DNA of 64,000 nt, taken from positions 992,001-1,056,000 of the forward strand of contig JAKCFJ010000001.1 in assembly GCA_025041175.1 (NCBI GenBank). Reading direction: 5' to 3'. A program made the translations under genes and the position numbers. This DNA comes from Halobacteriales archaeon YIM A00010 (GTDB taxonomy: Archaea > Halobacteriota > Halobacteria > Halobacteriales > Haloarculaceae). The notes below the pieces were generated by a model that saw only the letters and a program-made list of their open reading frames with translations, had not been told where the DNA came from and did not search any database. Below, piece by piece: positions 26,695-35,962 of the stretch (its first letter is position 1; each line of letters starts with the position of its first letter).

Positions 26695-27261
26695 ATGACG
26701 AGCGGAGACATCACCCAACGGATCGAGGCGGTGCTCGACGCGCCAGACGACCAGCTCGCCGCGGAGCTGCCGGGGCTGCTCACCGAGATCGAGGGGGAAA
26801 CCGAGGCGTTGCTGCTCGAAAACCCGGCGCTGTTCGCGCGGATCACCCAGCGGATGGACGCGGTGGACATCGGTGCGTTCGCTGCGGAGCACCCCGAGAC
26901 GGTCGAGCAGTTCCAGGGGATGGTGTGGACCGGTATGGGGCTGCTCGTGCGGGCCAGCCCCGACGTGCGCGAGTCGATCACCGAAGACATCAGCGTCAAC
27001 TTCGAGGCGACCGACGCGCCGATGACGGGTCATCTCGAAGTGATCGAGGACGAGCAGACGATCGAGGGCGGAACGGAGCTGCTCGAGACCCCGGATCTCA
27101 CCATCACGGGACCGGCCGACGAGCTCGTCGGACTCATCACCGGCACCGTCGATCCAATTCAGGGCTTCATGCAACAGAAATACCGGATGGACGGCTCCAT
27201 CCAGAAAGGAACGCAGCTCGCGTCCACGATGGGCCAGCTCACGGAGCTACTCCCGAGCTGA
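26695..27261 (+). CDS. SCP2 sterol-binding-domain protein
   Basis: A 188-residue acidic protein whose C-terminal part matches the SCP2/lipid-transfer fold (TDAPMTGHLEVIE, then a GPADELVGLITGTVDPIQGF and MDGSIQKGTQLASTM region). In haloarchaea such proteins are linked by context to acyl or lipid metabolism; here it precedes a hydroxy-acid oxidase by 18 bases, suggesting cotranscription. The ligand is unknown. Confidence 0.78.
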   Translation: MTSGDITQRIEAVLDAPDDQLAAELPGLLTEIEGETEALLLENPALFARITQRMDAVDIGAFAAEHPETVEQFQGMVWTGMGLLVRASPDVRESITEDISVNFEATDAPMTGHLEVIEDEQTIEGGTELLETPDLTITGPADELVGLITGTVDPIQGFMQQKYRMDGSIQKGTQLASTMGQLTELLPS

Positions 27262-27279
27262 TCAGCCCGTGAATGACAC

Positions 27280-28464
27280 ATGACATCGAATCCGAGCGAG
27301 CCGTACGGGGAGCACCGCCAACAGGAGATCTACGCGATGGGAACGCTCGCCGACCAGCCGCCGGAAATTCCGGTTCGGTGGGCCAAACTCGAACGAGCGG
27401 CGCTCGAGGCGATGGACGACCGGGCAGCGGCGTACGTCGCCGGAGGGGCCGGCAGCGGAGAGACGATGACCGAGAACCGCCGCGCGTTTTCCGAGTGGCG
27501 CATCGTTCCGCGGCTGCTTCGGGACGTGAGCGAGCGCGATCTCCGCGTCGAGGTGTTCGGACAGCAGTGGGATTTTCCGCTGCAGATCGCGCCCATCGGC
27601 GTGCAGTCGATCGTTCACGAGGAGGGTGTACTCGCAACCGCGCGAGCAGCCGCGGATCTCGACGTTCCGATCTGTCTCAGCTCTGTCTCCTCCTCTCCGG
27701 TCGAGGAGATCACGGCCGAGTTGGGTGACACCCCGGCGTGGTTCCAGCTGTACTGGTCCTCGGACCGTTCGATCACCGAAAGTTTCGTTCAGCGGGCCGA
27801 AGACGCCGGCTGTGACGCCATCGTTCTCACGGTCGACGTACCGATCCTGGGCTGGCGCGAGCAAGACATCGAACAGGGGTATCTCCCGATGCTCGACGGG
27901 GAGGGGATTGCGAACTACACGACGGATCCGGCCTTCCGCGCTGGGCTCGACGAGCCACCGGAAGAAAACACTGAGGCTGCTATCCAGCAGTTCCTCGACG
28001 TGTTCGGCGATCCGACGATCACGTGGGATGCGGTGTCGGATCTGTGCTCGATGACCGATCTCCCGGTGGTAGTCAAAGGGCTACTCCACCCGGACGACGC
28101 GGAGACAGCCGTCGACCGCGGGGTCGATGGCATCACCGTTTCGAACCACGGGGGGCGGCAGGTCGACGGGGCGATCGGCGCGCTCGACGCGCTGCCCCGG
28201 ATCGTCGATCGGGTGGGGGGGCGCGCTGGCGTGTTCTTCGACAGCGGCGTCAGATCCGGATCGGATGCCCTCACGGCGCTCGCGCTCGGTGCCGACGCCG
28301 TGGGGATCGGCCGGCCCTTCGTGTACGGACTCGCGCTCGATGGAGCTGACGGCGTTCGAGCGGTGCTCGCGAACCTTCGCGCCGATCTCGATCTCACCCT
28401 CTCGAACGCCGGACGAACGAGCATCGCCGACATCGACCGTTCGCTGCTCGTTGCTCGGGAGTAA
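27280..28464 (+). CDS. FMN-dependent alpha-hydroxy-acid oxidizing protein (lactate 2-monooxygenase-like)
   Basis: A 394-residue TIM-barrel flavoprotein. Conserved segments are QIAPIGVQSIVHEEG, the substrate/FMN block TVSNHGGRQVDGAIGALDAL with the catalytic His, and FFDSGVRSGSDALTALALGA. The insertion and N-terminal length resemble lactate monooxygenase rather than glycolate oxidase. It oxidises a 2-hydroxy acid such as lactate; the exact substrate is open. Likely operon with the SCP2 gene. Confidence 0.88.
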   Translation: MTSNPSEPYGEHRQQEIYAMGTLADQPPEIPVRWAKLERAALEAMDDRAAAYVAGGAGSGETMTENRRAFSEWRIVPRLLRDVSERDLRVEVFGQQWDFPLQIAPIGVQSIVHEEGVLATARAAADLDVPICLSSVSSSPVEEITAELGDTPAWFQLYWSSDRSITESFVQRAEDAGCDAIVLTVDVPILGWREQDIEQGYLPMLDGEGIANYTTDPAFRAGLDEPPEENTEAAIQQFLDVFGDPTITWDAVSDLCSMTDLPVVVKGLLHPDDAETAVDRGVDGITVSNHGGRQVDGAIGALDALPRIVDRVGGRAGVFFDSGVRSGSDALTALALGADAVGIGRPFVYGLALDGADGVRAVLANLRADLDLTLSNAGRTSIADIDRSLLVARE

Positions 28465-28481
28465 TCGGACGAGAACAGGGA

Positions 28482-28640
28482 TCACAACGAGTTGGGAGCG
28501 AGCGCTTCCATCGTTCGTTCTGCGCGCGCGTTACTCGGGAGGGTGAGCAACGGACGGTCCACGACGTCCATCCCGACGATCTCCCGGAGCTGTTCCCGTG
28601 CTCGGGGGTGCCAGCCACGCCAACACGCATATCTCGTCTA
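28482..28640 (-). pseudogene. 3'-terminal fragment of a DapA-family-like gene
   Basis: About 45 codons read RGWHPRAREQLREIVGMDVV, then DRPLLTLPSNARAERTMEAL. They end at a TGA, with an in-frame stop just upstream and no start. The pattern (REIVGMDV..RPPL followed by a short helix) looks like the C-terminus of dihydrodipicolinate-synthase-family aldolases. The assignment is tentative; the remnant character is clear. Confidence 0.4.
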
Positions 28641-28710
28641 CCACATTCTCACTCTCGAATACAATAAACACACCGCCGGACAGCGGGGTGGGATCGATAG
28701 GTCGATTCAG

Positions 28711-29625
28711 TCAATCGTTGACCGACGCATCGCGTTGGCTCGTTACGGGGCCGGCGTGCTCCGAAACGGTGACCTCACCAGTGAGTTCGGTGAAGGGGTA
28801 GGGCATGTCGATACCGTCGGCGTCGAACCGCTCTTTCACCGCCTGAACGAAGTCGGAACGAACCTTCACGTAGTCTCCGTGGGTCGGTTCGTCGATCCAG
28901 ACGGTTCCCGTCAGCCCGACGTAGGAGTCACCGAGTTCCGTGAGCCTGACCGCCGGGCTTGGGTTGCTGATCGTGCCCTGGGTGTGGCGTGCTTCCTCGA
29001 GAATGATCTGCTTTGCTTGCTCGATGTCGTCGTCGTAGTCGATCCCAAACAGGAACTTGATCCGCAGTTCGTCGTTCGATACGGGGTTCGTCACTGGATT
29101 GTTTGCGAGCTGGGAGTTGGGAACGGTGATAACCTCGTTGTCGAACGTCTCGATCTTCGTCGTGCGGAGCTGAACGTCCCGCACGACGCCCTCCATCCCG
29201 TTCCATTCGATCCAGTCGCCGACGTGGAACGGCTCGTCCCGGAGGATGAAGATCCCGGAGACGAAGTTGCTGATGATGTCTTGGGCGGCAAACCCGACCG
29301 CCAACGCTACCGCGCCCGTGAGCGTCGCAAACGCGGACATCACGACGCCAAAGTCCGCGATGGCCGAAGCGGCCGCGATCGAAATGAGAAGCGCGGCAAC
29401 CTCGGTGATGCTCATCGAGAGGCTGATTACCGTCGCGTTAACGTCACGCGCCTGTAGAACATGCCGAAGACGAGGCTTGAACAACCGTTTCAAGCCGTAG
29501 TACAACAACACGAACGCGGCGACGAACGTTATCATCGTACCGAGCGCTTCGAGCACCGTCCCCTGGGACTGCTCGAGCAGCTCTCCGATCGACCAGCCGT
29601 CCGACTGAAGTGGTATCGAATGCAT
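28711..29625 (-). CDS. MscS-type mechanosensitive channel
   Basis: A 304-residue protein with three hydrophobic helices and the pore-lining helix TLTGAVALAVGFAAQDIISN, followed by FVSGIFILRDEPFHVGDWIE and the beta domain (VRDVQLRTTKIETFDNEVIT). It releases solutes on hypo-osmotic shock. The ATG at 29625 is favoured over a TTG nine bases upstream because a TATA box (29651-29656) sits 26-31 bases before it. Confidence 0.9.
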   Translation of the reverse strand: MHSIPLQSDGWSIGELLEQSQGTVLEALGTMITFVAAFVLLYYGLKRLFKPRLRHVLQARDVNATVISLSMSITEVAALLISIAAASAIADFGVVMSAFATLTGAVALAVGFAAQDIISNFVSGIFILRDEPFHVGDWIEWNGMEGVVRDVQLRTTKIETFDNEVITVPNSQLANNPVTNPVSNDELRIKFLFGIDYDDDIEQAKQIILEEARHTQGTISNPSPAVRLTELGDSYVGLTGTVWIDEPTHGDYVKVRSDFVQAVKERFDADGIDMPYPFTELTGEVTVSEHAGPVTSQRDASVND

Positions 29626-29649
29626 TGTTGGCAACCAACACCAACGATC

Positions 29650-29657
29650 ATATAACC
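29650..29657 (-). promoter_or_regulatory. TATA box of the mscS gene
   Basis: On the minus strand GGTTATAT lies 25-32 bases before the ATG at 29625, which is leaderless spacing. It is the only AT-rich octamer near the gene start. Confidence 0.5.
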
Positions 29658-29918
29658 GTTGCGGTTGTTTTCCAAACCAGTCAGACGACTATATTATGCT
29701 TTCGGTTCGTACAGCGCCGATTTCGATGCTTTCGAGGGCACATATGTGATTACAACCCACATTCATTAGATATCTAACATCTATGTATATGTGAATGATT
29801 CGGTAGTATCGATGTGTCTTCATCCTGGGACGGAGAAACCAAGGGTACGGACGGATAGCAAAGGAAGACGGTCGTCGAAGGGAGCGCGGCCGGGCGTCAC
29901 GAACCAGGCATTTCCGAA

Positions 29919-31358
29919 TCAGTGATCGGCTTCGTGGGGATTGGGTTCGGTGTCGTATCGTTGTGCGTGGTCCGTGTACTCGATAAACCTGGGTGCGTCG
30001 GGATCGAACGGCCGTTCGAGCGATTCGAACGCCTTCTTTTTGTCCCAACCCTGGAGCTTACCGATCGCGCTGCGGTCTTCGAGATCGTGGTGGTCGAGAT
30101 CGTCGGCCGTCATCTCCCACGCTTTCATTCCCTGGTCGGTGCGGACGATGACGCTAGAGTACTCCTCGCTGCTCCCGACCGATCCCACGGTCAGATCCGC
30201 ACAGAGTCCCGAGAAATCCGCACACTCGTCACAGCCTTTGAGCGCCGCGTCGTGGAACTCCTCGACGCTCTCTTCGAGTATCATCTCACCATCTTGATCG
30301 TAGGCCATCATCTTCCCGTGGAGCACATCGAGCTTGCCGATCTCTTCCGGATCGATCCCTCGTTTTTCTTCGAGTTGCTCCCCGATGAGCTTGTGATAGT
30401 TGAAGTTCTTCGTGCACATCAGCGCGATCGTGTAATCGATCGCGCGCACGCCAGCGTTTTGGGATTGGTAGTCCCAGTCGAAATCCTGGAGCGCCCGAAC
30501 GCCCTCGATCTCACACGGCGTTCCCACGAGCGCTAACGAAATATCATCGAGAGGCTTATCGGGGAGCTTCTCCTCCCAGCGACTCACCTCGAGATTCCCG
30601 AGCGCCATCGTCTGGTTGTAGAAGCTCCCGGCGTTCTCGACCAACTCCTCGGGCGTGGTTGCGAGGAACGACTCGGCTTTCCACGGTTCGTCGTCCGATT
30701 CGGTGGCGATGAGCGCGCCGTCGATCTCGCCGGCTTCGAGCAGGTGGATCAGGACGCTCGTGACGACGCCGCCGTCCTGGGCGTTGTCGCGCCAGTCGTC
30801 TCCGACCTTCGCCGAGAACTCCGTGATCGGATCGCCCGCGCCGCTCACGTTGTCCTCGCCGCCGGTGATCTTCCATTGGCGCTCGTACCGCAGCCCACCA
30901 CGGGGACAGAAGTCCCAACACAGCGAGCAGCCAGTGCACATCTTCACGAGCTCCGGGAGTCCGTCCTCTCCGATCCCGATTGAATCGGACGGACAGGACG
31001 CGACGCAGGTCCCACACTGGATACACCGGTCGTCCTGGATGACTGCCTCGTCGAGTTCCATGAACCACGTCTTATCGTCGGGCGTCTCGATCCCGTTCAT
31101 CTCGCTACGAATGCCGTACTCCGGCGTGTCGAGCGACGCGCCGTCGGGAACGCCGACGCGCTCGTCGGGGTGCCCGTCGTCGACGTTCTGACTGGTTCCC
31201 TCTGTGGGTCGTGTGAACTCTATCTCCCCGAGATCGCCGTTCTGGTCGACGTTCGTGGGAACGCTCCCACCGTCAGCGACCGCGGACGCTTCGGATTCGA
31301 CGGTCGGCACGCCCGGCAGTCGGTCGTTCCGGTCGGAGTCGTTCGGATCAGTCGCCAT
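29919..31358 (-). CDS. F420 hydrogenase/dehydrogenase beta-subunit-type protein (FrhB/FpoF-like)
   Basis: A 479-residue flavo-iron-sulfur protein. After a polar ~110-residue N-terminal extension there are two [4Fe-4S] motifs (CIQCGTCVASCP and CTGCSLCWDFCP). The FrhB N- and C-terminal domains follow, with LVGTPCEIEGVRALQ, GCDECADFSGLCADLTVGSVG and SVIVRTDQG. It would oxidise F420H2 and pass electrons to iron-sulfur partners. The start codon overlaps the end of the sulfite/nitrite reductase gene by 11 bases, pointing to a joint enzyme. Confidence 0.85.
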   Translation of the reverse strand: MATDPNDSDRNDRLPGVPTVESEASAVADGGSVPTNVDQNGDLGEIEFTRPTEGTSQNVDDGHPDERVGVPDGASLDTPEYGIRSEMNGIETPDDKTWFMELDEAVIQDDRCIQCGTCVASCPSDSIGIGEDGLPELVKMCTGCSLCWDFCPRGGLRYERQWKITGGEDNVSGAGDPITEFSAKVGDDWRDNAQDGGVVTSVLIHLLEAGEIDGALIATESDDEPWKAESFLATTPEELVENAGSFYNQTMALGNLEVSRWEEKLPDKPLDDISLALVGTPCEIEGVRALQDFDWDYQSQNAGVRAIDYTIALMCTKNFNYHKLIGEQLEEKRGIDPEEIGKLDVLHGKMMAYDQDGEMILEESVEEFHDAALKGCDECADFSGLCADLTVGSVGSSEEYSSVIVRTDQGMKAWEMTADDLDHHDLEDRSAIGKLQGWDKKKAFESLERPFDPDAPRFIEYTDHAQRYDTEPNPHEADH

Positions 31359-33054
31359 GGGAAACACCTCGTGAAACGGGCGCATCGGCGCGTTGCATGA
31401 GTGATCGCAATCTCTCGTTATCCACCCGGCGACACCACTGGTAGAACCGTTCGCCGTGGCCCCGCTCGTCGGCGTAGACCGCGAACAGCTGTTCGAGCGC
31501 CGGGATCACGGCGTCGGCCGGCACGGCGGTCTCGACCCAATCGATGAAGGCGTTGTCCCCGCCGAGGCTGCCGCCGAGTCCGAAGTCCATCCCCTCGACG
31601 ATGACATCGCCCTCCTCGTTGGTGCTTCGCCCGGGATCGTCTACGGTGACCGTCTCGCCCCGAAAACCGATGTCCGCGATCTGGGGTTGGGCACACGAGG
31701 CCGAACAGCCGCTCATATGCATCCGGACGACCTCTAGGTCCTCGGGCGTCTCGATGCGTTCGTCCAGTTCTCGGGCCCACCGCTTCACGCGCTGTTTGGT
31801 TTCGATGATGCCGTAGTTACAAAATTCGCTGCCGGTACAGCCCACGGCACCGCGCGAAAACGGACCGGGATCGGGCTGGTACGCGGCGGCGAACGGCTCG
31901 GAGACGAGGTCGTCGGTGGCGTCGCGTGGCACGTGGCTGATCAGAAAGTTCTGGTCGGTTGCCAACCGGACCGACGTCTCCTCGGTGCCATACCGGCGGG
32001 CGGCTCGGGCAGCCGCCGAGAACTCCCCACCGCCGATACGCCCGGTGATGACGTTGAAGCCGACGTACGACAGTTCCTCGTCTTTTTGCTCGTGAACGCC
32101 CACGTGATCGCCGGTGTAGCCCTCGGTGAGATCGGTGCCCCGATCGCGCAAGTCCACCGAACACCGGTCGCGCACGGCCGCTTCGAACGTTTCCGGACCG
32201 AGCTGTTCGACGAGATAGCGCATCCGACACACACCGCGGTTGTGCCGGTCGCCCAACTCCTTGAACGCCTGCGCGACGGCGCGACAGAACTCGACCGCGT
32301 CCTCCGGGCGGACGAACACGTCGAGGGGTGAGGCCATCCGCGGCCCGTCCGACAGCCCGCCGCCGACGCGGGCGTGAAAGCCGTAGTACCACTCGCCGTC
32401 GATCCGGCGCTTTGCCGGGGTCAGCCCGATGTCGTTGATCTGTGATTGGGCACAGTCCTCCCGACATCCCGTGATCGTCATTTTGAACTTCCGGGGAAGA
32501 TTCGCGTACTCGCGGTTCCCCGTGAAAAAGTCAGACACCGCATCAACGACCGGCTGGGCGTCGAAACACTCGTGGTCGTCCAACCCGGCAGCCGGACAGC
32601 CCAGAACGTTTCGGGCACCGTCGCCACACCCCTGCACCGTCGTGAGACCGACCTCCTCGTATCGCTCCCAGATCTCGGGGATGTCCTCGATCTCGATCCA
32701 GTGCATCTGAACGTCCTGGCGGGTCGTGATGTCGAGAAAGCCGTCCCCCCACTCCTCGTTCTGCTCGCTCCCCCCGAACGCCTCGGGAGCGGTGGCGAAT
32801 TCCTCGGCAACGTCACCGATCACTTCGGCTTGCTCGGGTGTGAGATACCCACCGGGAACCTTCGTTCGGAGCATGAAATACCCACGGTGCTGGCCGTGGG
32901 TGTACAGCCCCGCCCACTTCAGCCGCTCCCACTCGCCCTCACCGGCCCGGGCTTCGATCTCATCGAACGTCAACCCCTCCTGGGCGTACTCGTACACGTC
33001 CTCGATAACGTCCAACGGATGTTTGTCCTGTTTCCACTGTTCGACCGTGTTCAT
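31348..33054 (-). CDS. Siroheme nitrite/sulfite reductase
   Basis: A 568-residue assimilatory-type reductase with two internally repeated domains. The siroheme/[4Fe-4S] ligands are C-x5-C (CTGSEFCNYG) and C-x3-C (HMSGCSASCAQPQ). The substrate-side basic residues lie in MTITGCREDCAQSQINDIGL. The start MNTVEQWKQDKHPLDV is chosen because the upstream in-frame extension is low quality. It could reduce sulfite or nitrite by six electrons. The downstream overlapping F420-dehydrogenase gene favours F420H2 as donor (inference). Confidence 0.88.
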   Translation of the reverse strand: MNTVEQWKQDKHPLDVIEDVYEYAQEGLTFDEIEARAGEGEWERLKWAGLYTHGQHRGYFMLRTKVPGGYLTPEQAEVIGDVAEEFATAPEAFGGSEQNEEWGDGFLDITTRQDVQMHWIEIEDIPEIWERYEEVGLTTVQGCGDGARNVLGCPAAGLDDHECFDAQPVVDAVSDFFTGNREYANLPRKFKMTITGCREDCAQSQINDIGLTPAKRRIDGEWYYGFHARVGGGLSDGPRMASPLDVFVRPEDAVEFCRAVAQAFKELGDRHNRGVCRMRYLVEQLGPETFEAAVRDRCSVDLRDRGTDLTEGYTGDHVGVHEQKDEELSYVGFNVITGRIGGGEFSAAARAARRYGTEETSVRLATDQNFLISHVPRDATDDLVSEPFAAAYQPDPGPFSRGAVGCTGSEFCNYGIIETKQRVKRWARELDERIETPEDLEVVRMHMSGCSASCAQPQIADIGFRGETVTVDDPGRSTNEEGDVIVEGMDFGLGGSLGGDNAFIDWVETAVPADAVIPALEQLFAVYADERGHGERFYQWCRRVDNERLRSLMQRADAPVSRGVSHGD

Positions 33055-33370
33055 AACTACCTCGTGGCTTGTGGTACAAGCGCACGCGCGTGGTTGTATC
33101 CCTGCCTTGCGGCCAGTCATGTCGATGCTACCCGATTCAGGCAGATTTTGCCAGAACGTATGACAATAACTGAGATCGCTAGTGGTCACCCATCGGTAAA
33201 CGGTCCATAAAGCATTCTCCGAGTTCTCACACCGGTCTCAGTCCGTACCATCCTGTCGACCGAATCGATCAATGCGACCACACGACATCACGACCCGAGT
33301 GGGGTGGTAGACGGGCACATCGCGTCCCAGCTACCGGTAAATACCACTGGAAACGAGATCGACGTGGGCG
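33055..33370. other. Intergenic region without a supported gene
   Basis: It contains the upstream region of the sulfite/nitrite reductase gene and the 3' flank of the polysaccharide deacetylase. A short AT-rich run lies near 33170. I see no coding or RNA feature. Confidence 0.4.
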
Positions 33371-34639
33371 TTACCAGCCGTCGCTATCGACGAGCTGCGA
33401 GGGAGTGATGACGTCCACGTCTTTGCTGTCGACGTGGTCGATGATCTGCTGGAAGGTGTCCGAAGAAATTCCCTCCCCCCCGATTTCGTGGTACGAGACG
33501 ACAGCCAACTGATTGAATTCGGCAGCCATGTCGACGATTCGGCTGGTCCCGTCGACCGACTGACCCTGGATGCGGGAAATGAACGACGGATTGCTGGGGT
33601 GTTTGGCGTTGTTCGGTCCCGCTCCGAAGAGATAGCCGGTTTCGAACAGTTCGTCCATGTGGTCGAGCGTGGCGTTGTCAACCCGGCTGTAGGGGGCGAC
33701 GAAATGACGCGCACCCCCTTCGAACCCCTTCACCTCGAGATACTGCTTCGTTTGCTGGAGGATCCGTTGTTGCTCCTCGGGCGAGCGGTCGGGGAGGAGT
33801 TCGCTGGCGTGGCCGATCATGTCCCAGCCGTTTTGGTCCATCTCGCGCATATTGGCCTCGGAAACGCGGTCGTCACCCCCGACTCCGTTCGGAGAGATAG
33901 CGACCGATCCGGGCCACCCCTTCTCATTCAGGACTGGATGAGCGGTCTCGTAGGCGCTGATGTGTCCGTCGTCGAACTGGAACATCACCTTGCCCTTGTC
34001 GGGCTTTGGCACTGTCCGCAGGTCGTCGACCAACACCTGGAACGATTCGTTGTCCGGCGTCGGCCCGATCTGGATATTGACCTCCGAAACGTTGTCCAGT
34101 ACCGGCTCGCCCCGTTTTCCGGTGTAGCCGAGATCGAACCGAACCCACCCATCGAGTTCGAGGGGAATGTACCGAGTTGCGGTGAGCATGGAACTCTGGG
34201 CGGGAGCGATGATCTCCGCCGCGACCTTGACATCGTCGGGTTCGTTCACCTTCGCCGCCAGCGAGAGATCGCGGCCGCTGAGATCCAACGTCTCCGGGTA
34301 GAACGCGCGGGAGATCTTGGTGACCGGCTCGCTCGCGTTCGCTTTCGGTTCGAGGACCACCGACTGGTCGCCCTGGAACACGTCCTGATTGGTGCTTTTT
34401 AACTGCCCGTTGGTGACCTCCCACTCCGAGAGATCCTCGAAGGTGTCGACTGACGTGCCAGGCGCGCCCGAGCCGTCACCCCCGCCGTCACCGTCCGAGG
34501 TTTGGGTGCCGGTCCCGTTGTTGGGACTGGCAGGCTCTGAATCGTTGATTCCCGGAAGTGACGAACACCCCGCCAACGACACCGCCCCAGCGACACCGAC
34601 TGTCGTGAGGAACGTACGTCGGGTCGACTGCCGTTTCAT
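33371..34639 (-). CDS. Tat-exported lipoprotein with polysaccharide deacetylase (NodB) domain
   Basis: A 422-residue protein. The N-terminus has a twin-arginine signal (RRTFLTTVGVAG) with lipobox LAGC at about 22-25, then a Ser/Gly-rich linker. A beta-sandwich, carbohydrate-binding-like region covers about 60-215. The NodB domain begins at VMFQFDDGHISAYETAHPVL (catalytic DD) and ends with VVSYHEIGGEG. It probably removes acyl groups from an extracellular glycan. Confidence 0.86.
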   Translation of the reverse strand: MKRQSTRRTFLTTVGVAGAVSLAGCSSLPGINDSEPASPNNGTGTQTSDGDGGGDGSGAPGTSVDTFEDLSEWEVTNGQLKSTNQDVFQGDQSVVLEPKANASEPVTKISRAFYPETLDLSGRDLSLAAKVNEPDDVKVAAEIIAPAQSSMLTATRYIPLELDGWVRFDLGYTGKRGEPVLDNVSEVNIQIGPTPDNESFQVLVDDLRTVPKPDKGKVMFQFDDGHISAYETAHPVLNEKGWPGSVAISPNGVGGDDRVSEANMREMDQNGWDMIGHASELLPDRSPEEQQRILQQTKQYLEVKGFEGGARHFVAPYSRVDNATLDHMDELFETGYLFGAGPNNAKHPSNPSFISRIQGQSVDGTSRIVDMAAEFNQLAVVSYHEIGGEGISSDTFQQIIDHVDSKDVDVITPSQLVDSDGW

Positions 34640-34746
34640 GTATCGCCAATCAGGTAGAGGTCATTATACGCTTTGTGGAGAATATAAAATATCTCGCATC
34701 CAACCGGTGAGCTATTTGAGTGGTCAGGGGGTAGTACGGGACAGCG

Positions 34747-35895
34747 ATGCAAGAGGCAGTCATTGTCGATGGTGTCCGAACGCCGTTTGGCAAACAGGAG
34801 GGCGCGTTCAGTGGCATGCATCCCCAAGATTTGGCGGCTGAACCGCTGGTGGCGCTCGAAGAGCGCACCGGCTTCGATCCGGAGATCGTCGAGGATGTGA
34901 TCTACGGCTGTGTGACGCCGGTCGAGGAACAGGGATTGAACATCGGTCGGATCGCTCCGATGGTTGCCGGCTGGGGCGACGGGGCTCCCGGGGTCCAGCT
35001 GAACCGGATGTGTGGTTCGGGCCAGCAGGCGGTCAACTTCGCGGCTGGACAGGTACAGTCGGGGATCCACGACGTGGTCGTCGCGGGCGGCGTCGAGCAC
35101 ATGTCCCGCGTGCCGATGGGATCGGACGGGAATTCGCTGACCGAGACGTATTTCGAGGAGTTCGACGAACTCACCACCCAAGGCGAGGGGGCCGAGCGGA
35201 TCGCAGAACAGTGGGGGTTCACGCGGGCGGACGTCGATGAGATCGCCGCCGACTCCCAGCACCGGTGGGGTGCTGCGTGGGAAGCGGGTCGCTACGACGC
35301 CCAAATCACTCCCGTCGAGACCGAGATCGACGGCGAACGCGCGACGGTCGAACGGGACGAACATCCACGCCCGGACACGACCGTCGAGGATCTCAGCGAT
35401 CTCCCGCTCGCGTTTCGCGCGCCGGGCGACGGCGTCGTTCACGCCGGGAACTCCTCGGGCATCGTAGACGGCTCCTCGGCGCTGTTGATCGCGAGCGCCG
35501 ACGCTGCGGACGAACGCGGCTGGGAGCCGATGGCTCGCATCGTGGATAGCCACGTCGTCGGCGTCGATCCGATCACGATGCTCACGGGACCCATTCCGGC
35601 CACACAGGAAATTCTCGATCAGAACGACATGACGGTAGAAGACATTGACCTCTTCGAGGTCAACGAGGCGTTCGCTCCGGTGATCTGTGCGTGGCTCGAA
35701 GAGACGGGCGCGGACTGGGAACGGACCAACGTCAACGGCGGCGCGATCGCTCACGGCCACCCACTCGGCGCGACCGGCGGGGCGCTCGTGACGAAGCTCG
35801 CACACGAACTCGAACGCACGGGCCAGGACACCGCGCTCTCGACGATGTGTATCGGCTTCGGACAGGGGATCGCCACGATCATCGAGCGAGTCTAA
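34747..35895 (+). CDS. Thiolase (acetyl-CoA C-acyltransferase)
   Basis: A 382-residue thiolase with a complete catalytic set: nucleophile Cys in LNRMCGSGQQAV (about 92), the His in GGAIAHGHPLGATGG and the second Cys in STMCIGFGQGIA. It cleaves 3-ketoacyl-CoA or condenses two acyl-CoAs. An enoyl-CoA hydratase gene follows on the same strand after 67 bases, suggesting fatty-acid beta-oxidation. Confidence 0.92.
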   Translation: MQEAVIVDGVRTPFGKQEGAFSGMHPQDLAAEPLVALEERTGFDPEIVEDVIYGCVTPVEEQGLNIGRIAPMVAGWGDGAPGVQLNRMCGSGQQAVNFAAGQVQSGIHDVVVAGGVEHMSRVPMGSDGNSLTETYFEEFDELTTQGEGAERIAEQWGFTRADVDEIAADSQHRWGAAWEAGRYDAQITPVETEIDGERATVERDEHPRPDTTVEDLSDLPLAFRAPGDGVVHAGNSSGIVDGSSALLIASADAADERGWEPMARIVDSHVVGVDPITMLTGPIPATQEILDQNDMTVEDIDLFEVNEAFAPVICAWLEETGADWERTNVNGGAIAHGHPLGATGGALVTKLAHELERTGQDTALSTMCIGFGQGIATIIERV

Positions 35896-35962
35896 GCACT
35901 CCCCCGCCCGATCGTTTCAGTGTGGCGAAAGAATTATGCCGGTAGACGACACGGCTCTTCCA

